Assembly: GCA_036504035.1 (NCBI GenBank)
Contig: DASXVV010000014.1
Coordinates: 310,001-374,000, forward strand
DNA: 64,000 nucleotides
Direction of reading: 5' to 3'
DNA from: Candidatus Deferrimicrobiaceae bacterium
GTDB taxonomy: Bacteria; Desulfobacterota; Deferrimicrobia; Deferrimicrobiales; Deferrimicrobiaceae
The notes under the pieces are model-generated. The model ran no database searches, was not told the DNA's origin, and saw only the letters and a program-made list of their open reading frames with translations. Of this stretch, positions 18,353-28,154 are shown piece by piece. Position 1 is the stretch's first letter; each line of letters opens with the position of its first letter. The position numbers and the translations under genes are program-made.

Positions 18353-20689
18353 ATGAATGAGACCCCCGGATCCTCGAAGGACCCTGTCTGCGGGATGACG
18401 GTCGCACCTGGAACGGGACTCCGGCATTCCCATGGCGGCCATGAATATTCATTCTGCAGCGACCATTGCCTGAACGCATTCAAATCGGACCCCGAGCGGT
18501 ACATCGATCCGGGGAAGCCGGATTTATCCGCTTCCGGAAATCCGGCAGAGCGGACCGATGACCATGCGACCGGGGACGGGTACACCTGCCCGATGCATCC
18601 AGAGGTCGTCAGCGATGCCCCCGGGAATTGCCCCAAGTGCGGCATGGCGCTGGAGCCCCGCACGATCACCGCGGAGGAACCGGAAAGCGGTGAGCTGACC
18701 GACATGCGCCGGCGCTTCCGGCTCGGCCTGCTCTTGACGGTGCCGCTCTTCCTCGTTGCCATGGGAGATCACATCCCGGGGCGCCCCCTGGACCATCTCA
18801 TCCCGGGTTGGTCCCGGATCTGGATCGAACTGCTCCTGGCGACGCCGGTCGTCCTCTGGGGCGGTTGGCCGTTCTTCGTCCGCGCGTGGCAGTCGATCCT
18901 GAACCGGAGTCCCAACATGTTCACGCTGATCGGGTTGGGTGTCGGCGTCGCGTACGTCTACAGCGTCATTGCCGTGCTGTTCCCCTCGATATTCCCTCCC
19001 TCCTTTCGCGATCCCGCCACAGGGGTGGCCGTCTATTTCGAGCCGGCGGCCGTCATCGTGGTGCTTGTCCTTCTTGGGCAGGTGCTGGAGCTGAAAGCGC
19101 GCAGCCGGACCGGAGCCGCGATCAAGGCGCTTCTCGGGCTTGCCCCCAAGACCGCGCGGCGCATTGGGGATGACGGCACAGAGGAGGACGTCCCGCTCGG
19201 TGAGGTTCATCCCGGGGATCGCCTTCGGGTTCGGCCCGGGGAGAAGGTCCCGGTAGACGGGATCGTCCTCGAAGGGAAAAGCGCGGTCGATGAATCGATG
19301 GTTTCGGGAGAGCCGATCCCCGTGTCCAAGGAGTCGGGCGGCCGGGTGATCGGCGCCACGGTCAACGGCACCGGATCGTTCGTGATGCGCGCGGAGCGTG
19401 TCGGGGCAGACACGGTGCTGGCCCGGATCGTCCGGATGGTCGGCGAAGCCCAGCGGAGCCGTGCCCCGATCCAGAAACTGGCGGACGTCGTCGCGGGCTA
19501 TTTCGTCCCCGCGGTGGTCGCCGTGGCCGCGGTCACCTTCGTCGCCTGGGGAATATGGGGTCCAGAACCGCGTATGGCGCGAGCACTCATCAACGCGGTG
19601 GCGGTCCTGATCATCGCCTGTCCCTGTGCCCTCGGCCTGGCGACGCCGATGTCGATCATGGTGGCCATGGGGAAAGGGGCGTTGGCCGGAGTCCTGTTCC
19701 GGAACGCCGAGGCGATCGAGGTGATGCGCAAGGTGGACACGCTCGTCGTCGACAAGACCGGTACGCTGACCGAGGGAAAACCACGATTGGCGACGGTGTC
19801 CGCCGCCGACGGGTGGGACGCCCCGGGACTTCTGAAATTTGCGGCCGGGCTGGAAAAGGGGAGCGAGCACCCGCTCGCGGCCGCCATCGTGGCGGGCGCC
19901 CGGGAGCGCGGAGTCGACGTCCCGGAAGCGGGGTCGTTCGAATCGGTGACGGGGCAGGGGGTCACGGGGACCGTGGAAGGGCGCGCTGTCGTCCTCGGCA
20001 ATCGCACGCTGCTCGAATCGCTGGGAATCGCCCCGGAGAAGCTTGCCCGTGAAGCCGAGTCGCTTCGCGCGGACGGGCAGACCGTGATGTACGTCGCCGT
20101 GGACGGCAAGCCCGCGGGCCTTTTGGGCGTTTCCGACCCGATCAAGGAGAGTACGCCGGATGCGATCCGTTCCCTGCACGACGAAGGGATCCGGATCGTG
20201 ATGCTCACGGGCGACAGTCGCACGACCGCCGAGGCGGTGGCCAAAAAGCTGGGGATCGACGAGGTGCTGGCCGAGGTGCTCCCCGACCAGAAGGCCGATG
20301 CGGTGAAACGTTTTCAGGCGGAGGGGCGGATCGTGGCCATGGCGGGCGACGGGATCAACGACGCACCGGCGCTGGCCCAGGCCCATGTGGGAATCGCGAT
20401 GGGTACCGGGACCGATGTGGCGATGGAGAGCGCGGGCGTCACCCTGGTCAAGGGGGATCTGCGGGGTATCGTCCGGGCGCGCCGCCTGAGCCGTGCGACG
20501 ATGGGCAACATCAAGCAGAACCTCTTCTTTGCCTTCGTCTACAACGCGCTGGGGGTTCCCGTCGCGGCGGGCGTCCTCTATCCGTCCTTCGGGATCCTGC
20601 TGAGCCCGATCATCGCCGCGGCGGCGATGAGCCTGAGCTCGGTTTCCGTCGTCGGCAATGCGTTGCGGCTGCGAAGGGTCCGGCTTTGA
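18353..20689 (+). CDS. Copper-type P1B ATPase with YHS and heavy-metal-binding domains
   Basis: A 778-residue transporter. It lacks a classical HMA domain; instead residues about 9-45 form a YHS domain (DPVCGMTV ... EYSFCSDHC) and about 77-105 an HMBD ([19 protein letters not shown]). The pump core shows the CPC metal site in [13 protein letters not shown] (about 419-431), phosphorylation motif [11 protein letters not shown] (about 467) and hinge [13 protein letters not shown]. This architecture is typical of CopA2/CopB-like copper or silver exporters. GGAAGG precedes the ATG. The 225-nt divergent spacer shows no clear CueR-type operator. Confidence 0.9.
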   Translation: MNETPGSSKDPVCGMTVAPGTGLRHSHGGHEYSFCSDHCLNAFKSDPERYIDPGKPDLSASGNPAERTDDHATGDGYTCPMHPEVVSDAPGNCPKCGMALEPRTITAEEPESGELTDMRRRFRLGLLLTVPLFLVAMGDHIPGRPLDHLIPGWSRIWIELLLATPVVLWGGWPFFVRAWQSILNRSPNMFTLIGLGVGVAYVYSVIAVLFPSIFPPSFRDPATGVAVYFEPAAVIVVLVLLGQVLELKARSRTGAAIKALLGLAPKTARRIGDDGTEEDVPLGEVHPGDRLRVRPGEKVPVDGIVLEGKSAVDESMVSGEPIPVSKESGGRVIGATVNGTGSFVMRAERVGADTVLARIVRMVGEAQRSRAPIQKLADVVAGYFVPAVVAVAAVTFVAWGIWGPEPRMARALINAVAVLIIACPCALGLATPMSIMVAMGKGALAGVLFRNAEAIEVMRKVDTLVVDKTGTLTEGKPRLATVSAADGWDAPGLLKFAAGLEKGSEHPLAAAIVAGARERGVDVPEAGSFESVTGQGVTGTVEGRAVVLGNRTLLESLGIAPEKLAREAESLRADGQTVMYVAVDGKPAGLLGVSDPIKESTPDAIRSLHDEGIRIVMLTGDSRTTAEAVAKKLGIDEVLAEVLPDQKADAVKRFQAEGRIVAMAGDGINDAPALAQAHVGIAMGTGTDVAMESAGVTLVKGDLRGIVRARRLSRATMGNIKQNLFFAFVYNALGVPVAAGVLYPSFGILLSPIIAAAAMSLSSVSVVGNALRLRRVRL

Positions 20690-20884
20690 ATGGCGTTCAT
20701 TTCGTGAGAATACTCTCACCTGTCTTGAAGATTATTCTTTGAAGATGAGTTGTCTTTCCGGTGTCTCAGATCACAACGTGCCGTTTTAACACGATTATCT
20801 TCTTGGGCACGGCCGATGCATATTTCCTTGGCAACTACACCGATCGGCAATCGGATTGCCGAAGGAAGAAAAAGGAGAGCAAAG

Positions 20885-21136
20885 ATGAAGAGCATCGGAA
20901 GCGTTATGATCATGGCGGCGGTGATGATGTTGGTGGGTGGATCAACCCTGGCGATGGCGGCGGAAAAAGAGGAGTCGGCGCCGGAGAAAGGCACCTGGCA
21001 GTACGATTATGCGATGGAGACCGGAACGCTCGAACCCGTCGGGACGGGAACTTTCAAAGAGGGCAATATCCCCCAGGTCGAGGAGACGGTGGTGATCGGC
21101 GGGATGACCTATCGGGTCCACATCGACCTGCCGTAA
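20885..21136 (+). CDS. Small secreted protein of unknown function
   Basis: An 83-residue protein with AAGGAGAG just before the ATG and a clear signal peptide ending STLAMA (about residue 25). The mature part of about 58 residues is acidic and beta-prone, with GTWQYDYAMETGTLEPVG. No cysteine or known domain is seen. It sits alone between the copper ATPase and the metK promoter. The 195-nt stretch before it holds a small inverted repeat (GTGAGA-ATAC-TCTCAC, 20704-20719) that could be an operator or weak hairpin. Confidence 0.6.
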   Translation: MKSIGSVMIMAAVMMLVGGSTLAMAAEKEESAPEKGTWQYDYAMETGTLEPVGTGTFKEGNIPQVEETVVIGGMTYRVHIDLP

Positions 21137-21143
21137 AAAAAGG

Positions 21144-21172
21144 TTGACACCGATCGCGTGTCGGGTTATAAG
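21144..21172 (+). promoter_or_regulatory. Strong sigma-70-type promoter for the metK leader
   Basis: TTGACA (21144-21149), 17-nt spacer, TATAAG (21167-21172). The -35 is perfect and the -10 is near perfect. It starts 8 nt after the stop of the preceding small gene and faces metK. An inverted repeat overlaps the end of the -10 and the likely transcription start. Confidence 0.8.
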
Positions 21173-21186
21173 TCTATCAAGTAGAC
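21172..21186. promoter_or_regulatory. Inverted-repeat operator at the metK promoter
   Basis: GTCTA (21172-21176), spacer TCAAG, TAGAC (21182-21186): a perfect repeat covering the start region, where a bound protein would block transcription. TCTATA/TATAGA variants occur before the sulfite reductase (36134-36152) and the sulfate-binding protein (37393-37410), pointing to a common sulfur regulator. The regulator is not in the window. Confidence 0.55.
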
Positions 21187-21279
21187 AGACATAATAGTTA
21201 ATATGGCCCGGGGAATTACCCGGACCCACGCTGACCAGACCACTGGAGGCCGAGGGAAATATTCCCTCGGCCTTTTTTT
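21178..21279 (+). ncRNA. Structured metK 5' leader, candidate attenuator or riboswitch
   Basis: About 100 nt between the promoter and an intrinsic terminator, 54 nt short of metK. It contains a CCGGG/CCCGG hairpin (21208-21223), then CTGACCAGACCACTGGA (21231-21247) with a CCAG/CTGG mini-hairpin, leading directly into the terminator stem. Two GGCC segments (21205-21208 and 21248-21251) could form alternative pairings. It does not show the SAM-I core, SAM-II or SAH consensus as I know them. A premature terminator before metK implies regulated read-through; the ligand could be SAM, methionine or sulfur status. It might instead be a separate small RNA. Confidence 0.5.
21248..21279 (+). terminator. 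Intrinsic terminator inside the metK leader
   Basis: GGCCGAGGGAA (21248-21258), loop ATA, perfect complement (21262-21272), then seven T residues (21273-21279). This is a textbook rho-independent terminator located upstream of metK, downstream of the only obvious promoter. Confidence 0.88.
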
Positions 21280-21332
21280 ATTTCCCGCGCCGACGTTGCG
21301 CGGAATTCGAATCCTGGAAGGGGGGATAGGAA

Positions 21333-22523
21333 ATGGCAGGCAAGCGGCATCTGTTTACATCCGAATCGGTCACGGAGGGGCATCCCGACAAGCTGGCCGA
21401 CCAGATCTCGGATGCGATCCTCGACGCGTTTTTGGAAAAGGATCCGCTGTCGCGCGTCGCGGCCGAAACCAGCGTGACCACCGGGCTGACGGTCGTGATC
21501 GGCGAAGTGTCCTCGAAGGCGCAGCTGAACGTGGCCCGGATCGCGCGGGACACCATCGCGTCGGTCGGGTATACGAAAGCCGAATACGGGCTCGATGCCG
21601 AGCACAGCGCAGTGCTCGTATCGCTCGACCAGCAGTCTCCGGACATCGCGCAGGGCGTCGATCAGGCATTCGAACAGCGTTCCGGCGGGGGCCATGACGG
21701 ACGGCTGGACGCAATCGGCGCAGGAGACCAGGGAATGGTGTTCGGCTACGCGACCGACGAGACGCCGGAATATCTCCCGACGAGCATCGCGTTGGCGCAC
21801 GGACTGACCCGGAAGCTGGCGCAAGCGCGCAAAAGCGGGGCGATCCCGTTTCTTCGGCCCGACGGAAAGAGCCAGGTAACCGTCGAATTCGAGGACGGCC
21901 GCCCGGTACGGATCGACACGATCGTGGTCTCCACCCAGCACGGTCCCGACGTCGACCTGGATCAAATCCGTAAAGCGGTCATCGACGGCATCGTCACGCC
22001 GGTCATTCCCGAAAACCTGCTCGACGACCGCACGAAATATTTCATCAACCCGACCGGTCGTTTCGTGGTCGGCGGCCCCCACGGCGATGCGGGCCTGACG
22101 GGCCGCAAGATCATCGTCGACACGTACGGGGGCGCCGCGCGTCACGGGGGCGGCGCCTTTTCGGGTAAAGACCCCACGAAGGTCGACCGCTCTGGCGCTT
22201 ACGCGGCAAGGCACGCCGCGAAAAACATCGTGGCGGCAGGGCTGGCGAAGCGGGTCGAGATCCAGGTCGCCTATGCGATCGGCGTCGCGCGACCCGTTTC
22301 CGTCTTCGTCGACAGCTTCGGGACCGGCGTCCTCCCGGAAGAGGAGCTGGCGAGACTGATCACCCGCACCTTCGACCTGCGTCCCGCCGCGATCATCGAG
22401 CGACTCGACCTGCGCAGGCCCATCTACAGGCAGACGGCGGCGTACGGCCATTTCGGGCGGCTGGATCTCGACCTCCCCTGGGAACGGGTCGACTTCGCCC
22501 GGGAACTCGAAAAAATCGCATAG
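21333..22523 (+). CDS. metK: S-adenosylmethionine synthetase
   Basis: A 396-residue cytosolic enzyme making SAM from methionine and ATP. Canonical motifs are all present: [21 protein letters not shown] at the N-terminus, [12 protein letters not shown] (about 129-140), the P-loop-like [13 protein letters not shown] (about 248-260) and [16 protein letters not shown] (about 271-286). Length is normal. It is the first gene of a run continuing with the SDR, the radical-SAM-like protein and the nitrogenase-like genes (gaps of 33, 41, -4, 16 and 1 nt). Supplying SAM to two radical-SAM-like proteins, or recycling methionine sulfur, would both explain its place. Confidence 0.95.
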   Translation: MAGKRHLFTSESVTEGHPDKLADQISDAILDAFLEKDPLSRVAAETSVTTGLTVVIGEVSSKAQLNVARIARDTIASVGYTKAEYGLDAEHSAVLVSLDQQSPDIAQGVDQAFEQRSGGGHDGRLDAIGAGDQGMVFGYATDETPEYLPTSIALAHGLTRKLAQARKSGAIPFLRPDGKSQVTVEFEDGRPVRIDTIVVSTQHGPDVDLDQIRKAVIDGIVTPVIPENLLDDRTKYFINPTGRFVVGGPHGDAGLTGRKIIVDTYGGAARHGGGAFSGKDPTKVDRSGAYAARHAAKNIVAAGLAKRVEIQVAYAIGVARPVSVFVDSFGTGVLPEEELARLITRTFDLRPAAIIERLDLRRPIYRQTAAYGHFGRLDLDLPWERVDFARELEKIA

Positions 22524-22556
22524 GCCCCGCCGCAACCGGGCCGGAAAGGAAACGCA

Positions 22557-23321
22557 ATGTCATTCAAGGACAAGGTCGCCATCGTGACGGGGGCATCCAA
22601 CGGGATCGGGCGGGCGATCGCGCTCGAATTCGCAAGCAAGGGCGCCGGCGTCGTCGTGAACGGGCGCAATGCGGAAAAGGTCCAGGCGGTCGTCGAAGCG
22701 ATTCGCAGAAACGGCGGCACCGCGCTCGGCGTGTCGGCGGATGTCTCCAAAAAGGATCAGGTCGAGCGGCTCGTCCAGTCGACGCTGGGGAATTTCGGAC
22801 GGATCGACGTGCTGGTCAACAACGCCGGCGGCGATAGCAAAACCCGGACGGTCGAAGGGCTGCCCGAGGCGGAATGGGACCAGGTGGTCGACAACAACCT
22901 GAAAAGCGTCTTCCTCGTCTCGCAGGCGGTCATCCCGACGCTCAAGCGGCAAAAAAGCGGGCGGATCATCAACATCTCATCGCAGGCGGGCCGGGCCCTG
23001 ACAATCCTGGCCGGTCCCCATTATGCGGCCGCCAAGGCCGGCGTGATCGGCTTCGGCAAGCAGCTCGCGAAGGAACTCTCGCCGCATGGGATCAACGTGA
23101 ATACGGTCGCTCCCGGCATCATCAACAGCAGCGAGCGTCTCGAGGCCGTATGGGAATCGTTCCCGGCGGAGTCGCGAAAGCGGTTCCTGGAGGACATCCC
23201 GCTGGGACGTCTGGGGGACAACCGGGAAATCGTTGCCACCGTCCTGTTCCTCGCCTCGGAAGGGGCGGGCTACATCACCGGCGCAACCATTGACGTCAAC
23301 GGCGGTCGCTGGATGCTGTGA
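22557..23321 (+). CDS. Short-chain dehydrogenase/reductase, FabG-like
   Basis: A 254-residue NAD(P)-dependent oxidoreductase of the classical SDR type: cofactor motif TGASNGIG (about 12-19), NNAGG (about 89-93), catalytic Ser in NISSQAG and YxxxK in HYAAAKAGV, and C-terminal TGATIDVNGG. It belongs to the 3-ketoacyl-ACP-reductase-like group, whose members act on many carbonyl or alcohol substrates. In this operon it might process the carbon fragment released or used by the nitrogenase-like system; that is inference. Start ATG 22557 follows GGAAAGGAA. Confidence 0.85.
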   Translation: MSFKDKVAIVTGASNGIGRAIALEFASKGAGVVVNGRNAEKVQAVVEAIRRNGGTALGVSADVSKKDQVERLVQSTLGNFGRIDVLVNNAGGDSKTRTVEGLPEAEWDQVVDNNLKSVFLVSQAVIPTLKRQKSGRIINISSQAGRALTILAGPHYAAAKAGVIGFGKQLAKELSPHGINVNTVAPGIINSSERLEAVWESFPAESRKRFLEDIPLGRLGDNREIVATVLFLASEGAGYITGATIDVNGGRWML

Positions 23322-23362
23322 GGCATCCTTTCCGCATCCCACTTTGAAACAGGAGACAAGCC

Positions 23363-24580
23363 ATGTCTGAAGCAAAGCCCGCATACGGACTCAAGGACCT
23401 GTTGTGGAAGGAATTGGAGCTCAAGCTTGACCTCGGCATGAACGGCGTGGCCGTTACCAAGGAAGCGCTGGCGAAGATCCAGCCGGGAACCGTCGCCCAG
23501 GAGCAGGTGCACTGCCTGTTCGAATACGATTTCGACACGCACGATTTCACGCTTCCGTCCGGATTCAACCTGCCGCTGGGGTTGAGCGTTCCCTTCCGCT
23601 GGAACCGGGATGCCGCCCATACAGTCACCGTCGACGGCGAACGGGTCATCCTCGTGAAGAAGGGGAACGAGATCGCCGAGATCGACTTCCATCCCCGCCC
23701 CGCCTTCTACGGGAAGAAGACCTCGGACGGCAAGGAGATGGACACCATCGCCATCCTCAACCAGAAGCGTGCGCTCTTCATCGTCTACAGCAACGAGTGC
23801 TCGTACAAGGAGAAGGGGGAAGACTGCCTCTTCTGCAACATCAACTTCACGAAGGATACCTACGGCGAGAAGGAAGGCATCTTCTGGAAGACGGCCCGCC
23901 AGATCGGGGAAACCGCGGCCGAGGCGTTCCGGGAAGGCATCATCGACCACTTGACGGTCACCGGCGGCGTCATTCCCGAGCGGCGCGAACTGGAATACTA
24001 CCTGGACGTGGCGGAAGAGATCCGCATCCACACCGGGCGCGACGATTTCAACGGCACAGCGACCGTTGCCGCCCCGCTCGACCTGCGCAACCTGGACCGG
24101 CTGAAAGAGGCGGGATACCGCACCACGGCGATGAACCTGGAGCTGTGGGACAAGGGATTCTACGACACGATCTGCCCGGGCAAGGCGCGCGGCGGCGGGG
24201 GGTGGGACCACTGGCTCAAGGCGCTCGAATACGCCGTCGGCGTGTTCGGTCGCGGCCGGGTCCGGTCCAACTTCGTCGCGGGGATCGAGCCCAAGTTCAA
24301 GACGCTCGAGGGGCTCGAATACCTGGCAGAAAAAGGCGTTGTCGGCATCAATTCCGTGTGGATTCCATGCCCCGGTTCCGGGCTCGAAGGCCATCGTTCG
24401 CCCGTACCGGCCTGGTATATGGACCTCGCGTTCAAGCTGGTGCCGATCTGGAAGAAGGCCGGCTTTACGTTCGAGCAGGTCTGCGATGCGAACGCCTCGT
24501 CGGACTACCTGCAGCACGACATCTGGCGGATCGAGGACGAGCTGCTCCCGATATTCGGGGAGGCGAAGGCGGCGTCGTGA
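23363..24580 (+). CDS. Radical-SAM-like protein with CX8CX2C motif (paralogue A)
   Basis: A 405-residue protein. An N-terminal domain of about 135 residues ends with [18 protein letters not shown]; the core begins with SNEC (C146), then C155 and C158, a CX8CX2C arrangement in place of the canonical CX3CX2C. Downstream features fit a radical-SAM barrel: VTGGVIPE (GGE-like), NFVAGIE and a closing [10 protein letters not shown]. The ligand motif and barrel support a [4Fe-4S]-SAM enzyme, but the reaction is unknown. Its last codon overlaps the NifH-like gene by 4 nt, so the two are translationally coupled. A maturase or a partner enzyme for the nitrogenase-like complex are both possible. A paralogue lies at 30749. 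Confidence 0.75.
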   Translation: MSEAKPAYGLKDLLWKELELKLDLGMNGVAVTKEALAKIQPGTVAQEQVHCLFEYDFDTHDFTLPSGFNLPLGLSVPFRWNRDAAHTVTVDGERVILVKKGNEIAEIDFHPRPAFYGKKTSDGKEMDTIAILNQKRALFIVYSNECSYKEKGEDCLFCNINFTKDTYGEKEGIFWKTARQIGETAAEAFREGIIDHLTVTGGVIPERRELEYYLDVAEEIRIHTGRDDFNGTATVAAPLDLRNLDRLKEAGYRTTAMNLELWDKGFYDTICPGKARGGGGWDHWLKALEYAVGVFGRGRVRSNFVAGIEPKFKTLEGLEYLAEKGVVGINSVWIPCPGSGLEGHRSPVPAWYMDLAFKLVPIWKKAGFTFEQVCDANASSDYLQHDIWRIEDELLPIFGEAKAAS

Positions 24581-25452
24581 GCGATAAAGTCGGCAAGCAC
24601 ATCGCCATCTACGGCAAGGGGGGGATCGGGAAGTCGACGACCACCTCCAACATCAGCGCGGCGCTGGCCGAGGCCGGGCTTCGGGTCATCCAGATCGGCT
24701 GCGACCCCAAGAGTGATTCGACCAACATCCTCCGGGGCGGGGAAGAGCTGCCGACGGTGCTCGACACTTTGCGGGAACATGGCAAGGTGCGGCTCGAGGA
24801 TATTTCCGCGACCGGGTACAAGGGCGTCCTTTGCATCGAGGCAGGGGGGCCTGTGCCGGGCGTCGGCTGCGCCGGACGCGGGATCAACGCCGCGGTCGAC
24901 CTGCTCCAGGAGCTCAACCTGTTCGAGACGTTCAAGCCCGACGCCGTGCTCTACGACGTCCTGGGCGACGTCGTCTGCGGCGGCTTCGCCGTGCCGATAA
25001 GGGACGGGATCGCCGACCGGGCGTTCGTCGTGACCTCCTCGGATTTCATGGCGCTCTTCGCGGCGAACAACCTGTTCAAGGCGATCAACAAGTATGCCCC
25101 TTCGGGCGGAGCAAGGCTCGGGGGGGTTATCGCCAACAGCGTCCTGGCCCCTTACGCGACGTCGCTGATCGACGATTTTGCGGAGCGGACCGGCACGCGG
25201 GTCGTCGGCTACATCCCGCGCTCCATCGAGGTCTCCCAGAGCGAACTTTACGGACAGACCGTGATCGAGGCGTCGCCCGGCTCCGAGCAGGCGCAGGTGT
25301 ACCGGAAACTGGCGGGCTTCATCCTCGAAAACGAGGCGAGCTGCATCCCGAATCCGCTGAACGGCCCGGACCTGAAGAACTGGGCACGGGAATGGGGCGA
25401 CCGCATCTTCAAGAGCGAGGCGGGGATCGTCGAAGCAAGCGGCGGGATCTAG
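24577..25452 (+). CDS. NifH/BchL-like Fe protein (ATP-dependent reductase)
   Basis: A 291-residue protein starting with GTG at 24577 inside the previous stop. P-loop [10 protein letters not shown] (12-21), GCDPKSDST (41-49), and both cluster cysteines: C98 in GVGCAGRG and C134 in DVVCGGFA. These ligate the [4Fe-4S] cluster at the homodimer interface in the family. Length and motifs are those of NifH, BchL, CfbC and MarH. It should deliver electrons with ATP hydrolysis to the NifD/K-like pair encoded 16 nt downstream. No nif cofactor-assembly gene is seen nearby, so nitrogen fixation is not supported. Confidence 0.92.
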   Translation: MSDKVGKHIAIYGKGGIGKSTTTSNISAALAEAGLRVIQIGCDPKSDSTNILRGGEELPTVLDTLREHGKVRLEDISATGYKGVLCIEAGGPVPGVGCAGRGINAAVDLLQELNLFETFKPDAVLYDVLGDVVCGGFAVPIRDGIADRAFVVTSSDFMALFAANNLFKAINKYAPSGGARLGGVIANSVLAPYATSLIDDFAERTGTRVVGYIPRSIEVSQSELYGQTVIEASPGSEQAQVYRKLAGFILENEASCIPNPLNGPDLKNWAREWGDRIFKSEAGIVEASGGI

Positions 25453-25468
25453 CAAAGGCGGGATCGAG

Positions 25469-26863
25469 ATGTCACGACAAAAAACGGCTCCTGCGAGGGA
25501 AAAACGGATCAGGACGATCGGTGCGTTCATCGGTCCGATCGAGCGATTGATCGACGAACTTCGGGACCACGAATTGCCCCAGCGGATCCGGACGTATTCG
25601 GAAGCGGCCTCGGACGACCTCGTCCAGGCGCTTCGGCTGCTTTCGGGAATCGAGGGCGCGGGGATCATCGTCCACGGTCCGAGGGGTTGCGCCGCTTCGG
25701 TCATCGAAAGCGACCGGCCCGCCAGCGTTGTCGTCACCCATCTGGACGAACGCGACACCATCATGGGATCCGACAGGGCCGTATCGCAAGCGGCCCGGAA
25801 GCTCGTCGCCCGCGCCCGGCCATGGGTCATCCTGCTCGTCGGTACTCCCGTCGTCGCCATCAACAATGACGACATCCGATCGACGGCGAGCGAGTTGTCG
25901 GAGGAGCTGGGCCTCCCTGTCCTTCCCATATTCTGCGACGGGTTTCGATCCCGGTTCGCGGAGACGGGATTCGACGTGGCGTTCCACGGTCTTCTCAAGC
26001 TGATTCCCCGGAGGGACGGTCCTGCCGAAAAGGGGCTGGTCAATCTCCTGTCGATCACGGAAGGAGACGCGGCTGCCGTCCGGATATCGAAGCTGCTCGA
26101 TGGGTTCGGAATCCGGGTCAATCGGTTGCCTGCCGGCGCCGGTTCCGCGCAATTCGAAGGAGCGGGTCGCGCAGTCGCTTCCGTGGGCATCGATCCCGAT
26201 GCAACGAGATACCTGGGGCGCGACCTGGCGTCATCCCACGGAATCCCGTTTCTGGACGTGCCGCCCCCCATCGGAGTCGTGGGGACGAAGGCGTGGCTGG
26301 AAGCCGTGGCCCGGGCTGCCGGCGTGGAGGAGAAGGTGCCGCTGGTCCATGGGGTAGAACTTTCTAATCTTCCGGCAGGGTTCGGTCGGGCGCTGTCGGG
26401 CATGGACGTTTGGATCGGGTTCCCGCCGTCCGTAGCGCTCGCCGCCGCAGGATTGGTGGGAGAGATGGGCGGCCGCGTAAGCGGCTTGTCGGTCGACTAC
26501 GCGGATGCGGGTCATGCCGCGCGGCTGGACGCCCTTGCGGCGAATCACCCGGCACTGCCGGTCCATGCGGGGGTCGGTCAGACGTTCGAGGCGGTCAACC
26601 TGCTGCGACGGAATCCGCCGGCGCTATACATCGGAACGCCCGATCGCGCAGCCGTCGCAACCCGCGCCGGCATTCCGGCCGTGGGCATCCTGCCCGACGA
26701 GTTGCTGGGATATCGGGGCGTCTGCGCCCTGGTCCGGCGTGCCGCGAAAGCGCTGAAGAATCGCGGGTTCGCGGACAGCCTTTCCGGTGTGGCGTCTTCG
26801 AGGTACCGGGACGGCTGGCTTCGCAGGAGCCCCGACTGGCACATCAAGATGGAGGTGAAGTGA
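25469..26863 (+). CDS. NifD-like catalytic subunit of a divergent nitrogenase-like reductase
   Basis: A 464-residue member of the oxidoreductase nitrogenase component 1 family. Of the three P-cluster cysteines of NifD only the HGPRGC position is kept (C74). The first is absent from the N-terminus, and the third, before NNDDI (GDDI in NifD), is Thr126. Around the FeMo-cofactor ligand the segment before SSHGIPF reads VGIDPDATRYLG with no Cys, and the region expected to hold the homocitrate-side His is LLGYRGV. A nitrogenase-type cofactor is therefore unlikely. With the K subunit's three cysteines, one bridging [4Fe-4S] cluster is predicted. The gene runs 1 nt before its partner. Subunit naming (D versus K) rests on order and these motifs. 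Confidence 0.82.
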   Translation: MSRQKTAPAREKRIRTIGAFIGPIERLIDELRDHELPQRIRTYSEAASDDLVQALRLLSGIEGAGIIVHGPRGCAASVIESDRPASVVVTHLDERDTIMGSDRAVSQAARKLVARARPWVILLVGTPVVAINNDDIRSTASELSEELGLPVLPIFCDGFRSRFAETGFDVAFHGLLKLIPRRDGPAEKGLVNLLSITEGDAAAVRISKLLDGFGIRVNRLPAGAGSAQFEGAGRAVASVGIDPDATRYLGRDLASSHGIPFLDVPPPIGVVGTKAWLEAVARAAGVEEKVPLVHGVELSNLPAGFGRALSGMDVWIGFPPSVALAAAGLVGEMGGRVSGLSVDYADAGHAARLDALAANHPALPVHAGVGQTFEAVNLLRRNPPALYIGTPDRAAVATRAGIPAVGILPDELLGYRGVCALVRRAAKALKNRGFADSLSGVASSRYRDGWLRRSPDWHIKMEVK

Positions 26864-26864
26864 C

Positions 26865-28154
26865 ATGGCCCATCCGCTTTATCGGTCTCGAACCGGATGC
26901 GCCCTGCACGGCGCCATCCGGGCCGCGCGGGCCATTCCTGGCGTGGTGCCGGTGGTTCATTCGACCGCCGGGTGCAGCGCCCCACGGGAATTCGGAAGCG
27001 GGCTGCCCTCGACCGGCATCGTCGAGAAGCAGGTGGTTTTCGGCGGATCGTCGCGCCTCCGGGAACAGTTGAAGAACGCGCTGAAAGTGGTCTCCGGCGA
27101 CCTGTACGTCGTGCTCGGCGGTTGCGCGCCCGAACTGGTGGGAGACGACATCCCGGCCATGACGAAAGAGGCCGTGGAACAGGGATATCCGGTCATCTGC
27201 GCGGCGTCCGCCGGTTTTCGCGGGTCGGCTTTCGACGGGTACCGGTTGTTTCTAAAGGCGCTGATCGAGAATCTGCCGGATGCCCCATCAGGGGGGAACG
27301 ACAAGATCCCCGGCCTCGTCAACCTGCTCGGGATCGTCCCCGGAGGCCACGCGACCTGGGAAGGCGATCTTGCGGAGCTCGGTCGAGTCCTTGAACGAAC
27401 GAATCTCAAGGCCAACCCGGTATTCGGATATGGCGGAGGGATCGACGGCGTGCGAGGACTTGCGCGGGCGCAGCGGAGCGTCGTTTTTTCACCGTGGGGG
27501 CTCGACGCAGCCAGGCTGCTCGAAGCGCGCTTCGGAATTCCGTGGACCGATGCCGGGGCGATCCCGGTCGGTGCGGCCGAAACCGCCTCATTTCTTGAAG
27601 TGCTGGGTCGGGAGGCGGGACTTGGCGCGGACGCCCTCGAAGAACGATTGTCCGACGAAGCGCGACGGGAGCGTCACTTCCTCGACCGGCTGCCCGATAC
27701 GACGTTCGGTTACGACTTCCAGAAGGATTTCGCCATCGTCGGACCCGGGTCGCAGGCGCTCGGCGTCGCCCGCTTCCTGACCGCAACGCTCGGGTGGCTG
27801 CCGTCGCTGGTCGTTGCCACGGACAATCCCCCCGAATCGGCGCGCCAGGCGCTGGATCGTGCCGTGTCCGGAATCCTGCCCGATTTCGGGTCGAAACTGC
27901 TGTTTTGCGAGGATGCCGGGGAGATCCGGGACGCGATCGTGGACCGCGATGTGGAATTCGTGATCGGAAGCTCGCTGGAGCGCGAGGCGGCGAACGCGTT
28001 GAATATCCCGCTGCTCGAGTGGTCGCCTCCGGTCAGAGACGGACTGATCCTGGAAACGGGTTTCGCCGGCTTCCGCGGCGGTCTCTCCCTCGTGGAAGCG
28101 CTGAGCCGCGTGATCCTGTCGTTCGATCAAGTCGATCCCCGCGCACGCCGATGA
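26865..28154 (+). CDS. NifK-like subunit of a divergent nitrogenase-like reductase
   Basis: A 429-residue component 1 protein keeping all three P-cluster-type cysteines: C12 (RTGCALHGA), C37 (HSTAGCS) and C87 (LGGCAPELVGDDI). The VVFGGSSRLREQL segment (57-69) is the family's usual stretch between cysteines two and three. It lacks the long N-terminal extension of true NifK. Mid-protein FSPWGLDAARLLEARFGIPW is also typical. Together with C74 of the D-like partner this gives four thiolate ligands for one cluster at the interface. It ends the metK-led run; a 156-nt spacer follows. Confidence 0.85.
   Translation: MAHPLYRSRTGCALHGAIRAARAIPGVVPVVHSTAGCSAPREFGSGLPSTGIVEKQVVFGGSSRLREQLKNALKVVSGDLYVVLGGCAPELVGDDIPAMTKEAVEQGYPVICAASAGFRGSAFDGYRLFLKALIENLPDAPSGGNDKIPGLVNLLGIVPGGHATWEGDLAELGRVLERTNLKANPVFGYGGGIDGVRGLARAQRSVVFSPWGLDAARLLEARFGIPWTDAGAIPVGAAETASFLEVLGREAGLGADALEERLSDEARRERHFLDRLPDTTFGYDFQKDFAIVGPGSQALGVARFLTATLGWLPSLVVATDNPPESARQALDRAVSGILPDFGSKLLFCEDAGEIRDAIVDRDVEFVIGSSLEREAANALNIPLLEWSPPVRDGLILETGFAGFRGGLSLVEALSRVILSFDQVDPRARR

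Noticed and set aside
20725-20739. TTGAAGATTATTCTT, repeated in reverse orientation within the hairpin at 959-988
   Set aside because: A 15-nt match is expected by chance a few times in a window of this size, and the second copy is not a clean hairpin.
21178-21279. Known SAM-I (S-box) riboswitch before metK
   Set aside because: The leader lacks the S-box core and is too short; only the terminator and position are shared.
24577-28154. Nitrogen-fixation nifHDK operon
   Set aside because: The D-like subunit lacks two P-cluster cysteines and both cofactor ligands, the K-like lacks the NifK N-terminal extension, and no nifE, nifN or nifB-type gene is nearby.
23363-28154. Orthologue of the methylthio-alkane reductase (marBHDK) operon
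   Set aside because: The sulfur context is similar, but the ligand pattern does not support a nitrogenase-type cofactor. I keep it as a functional analogy only.
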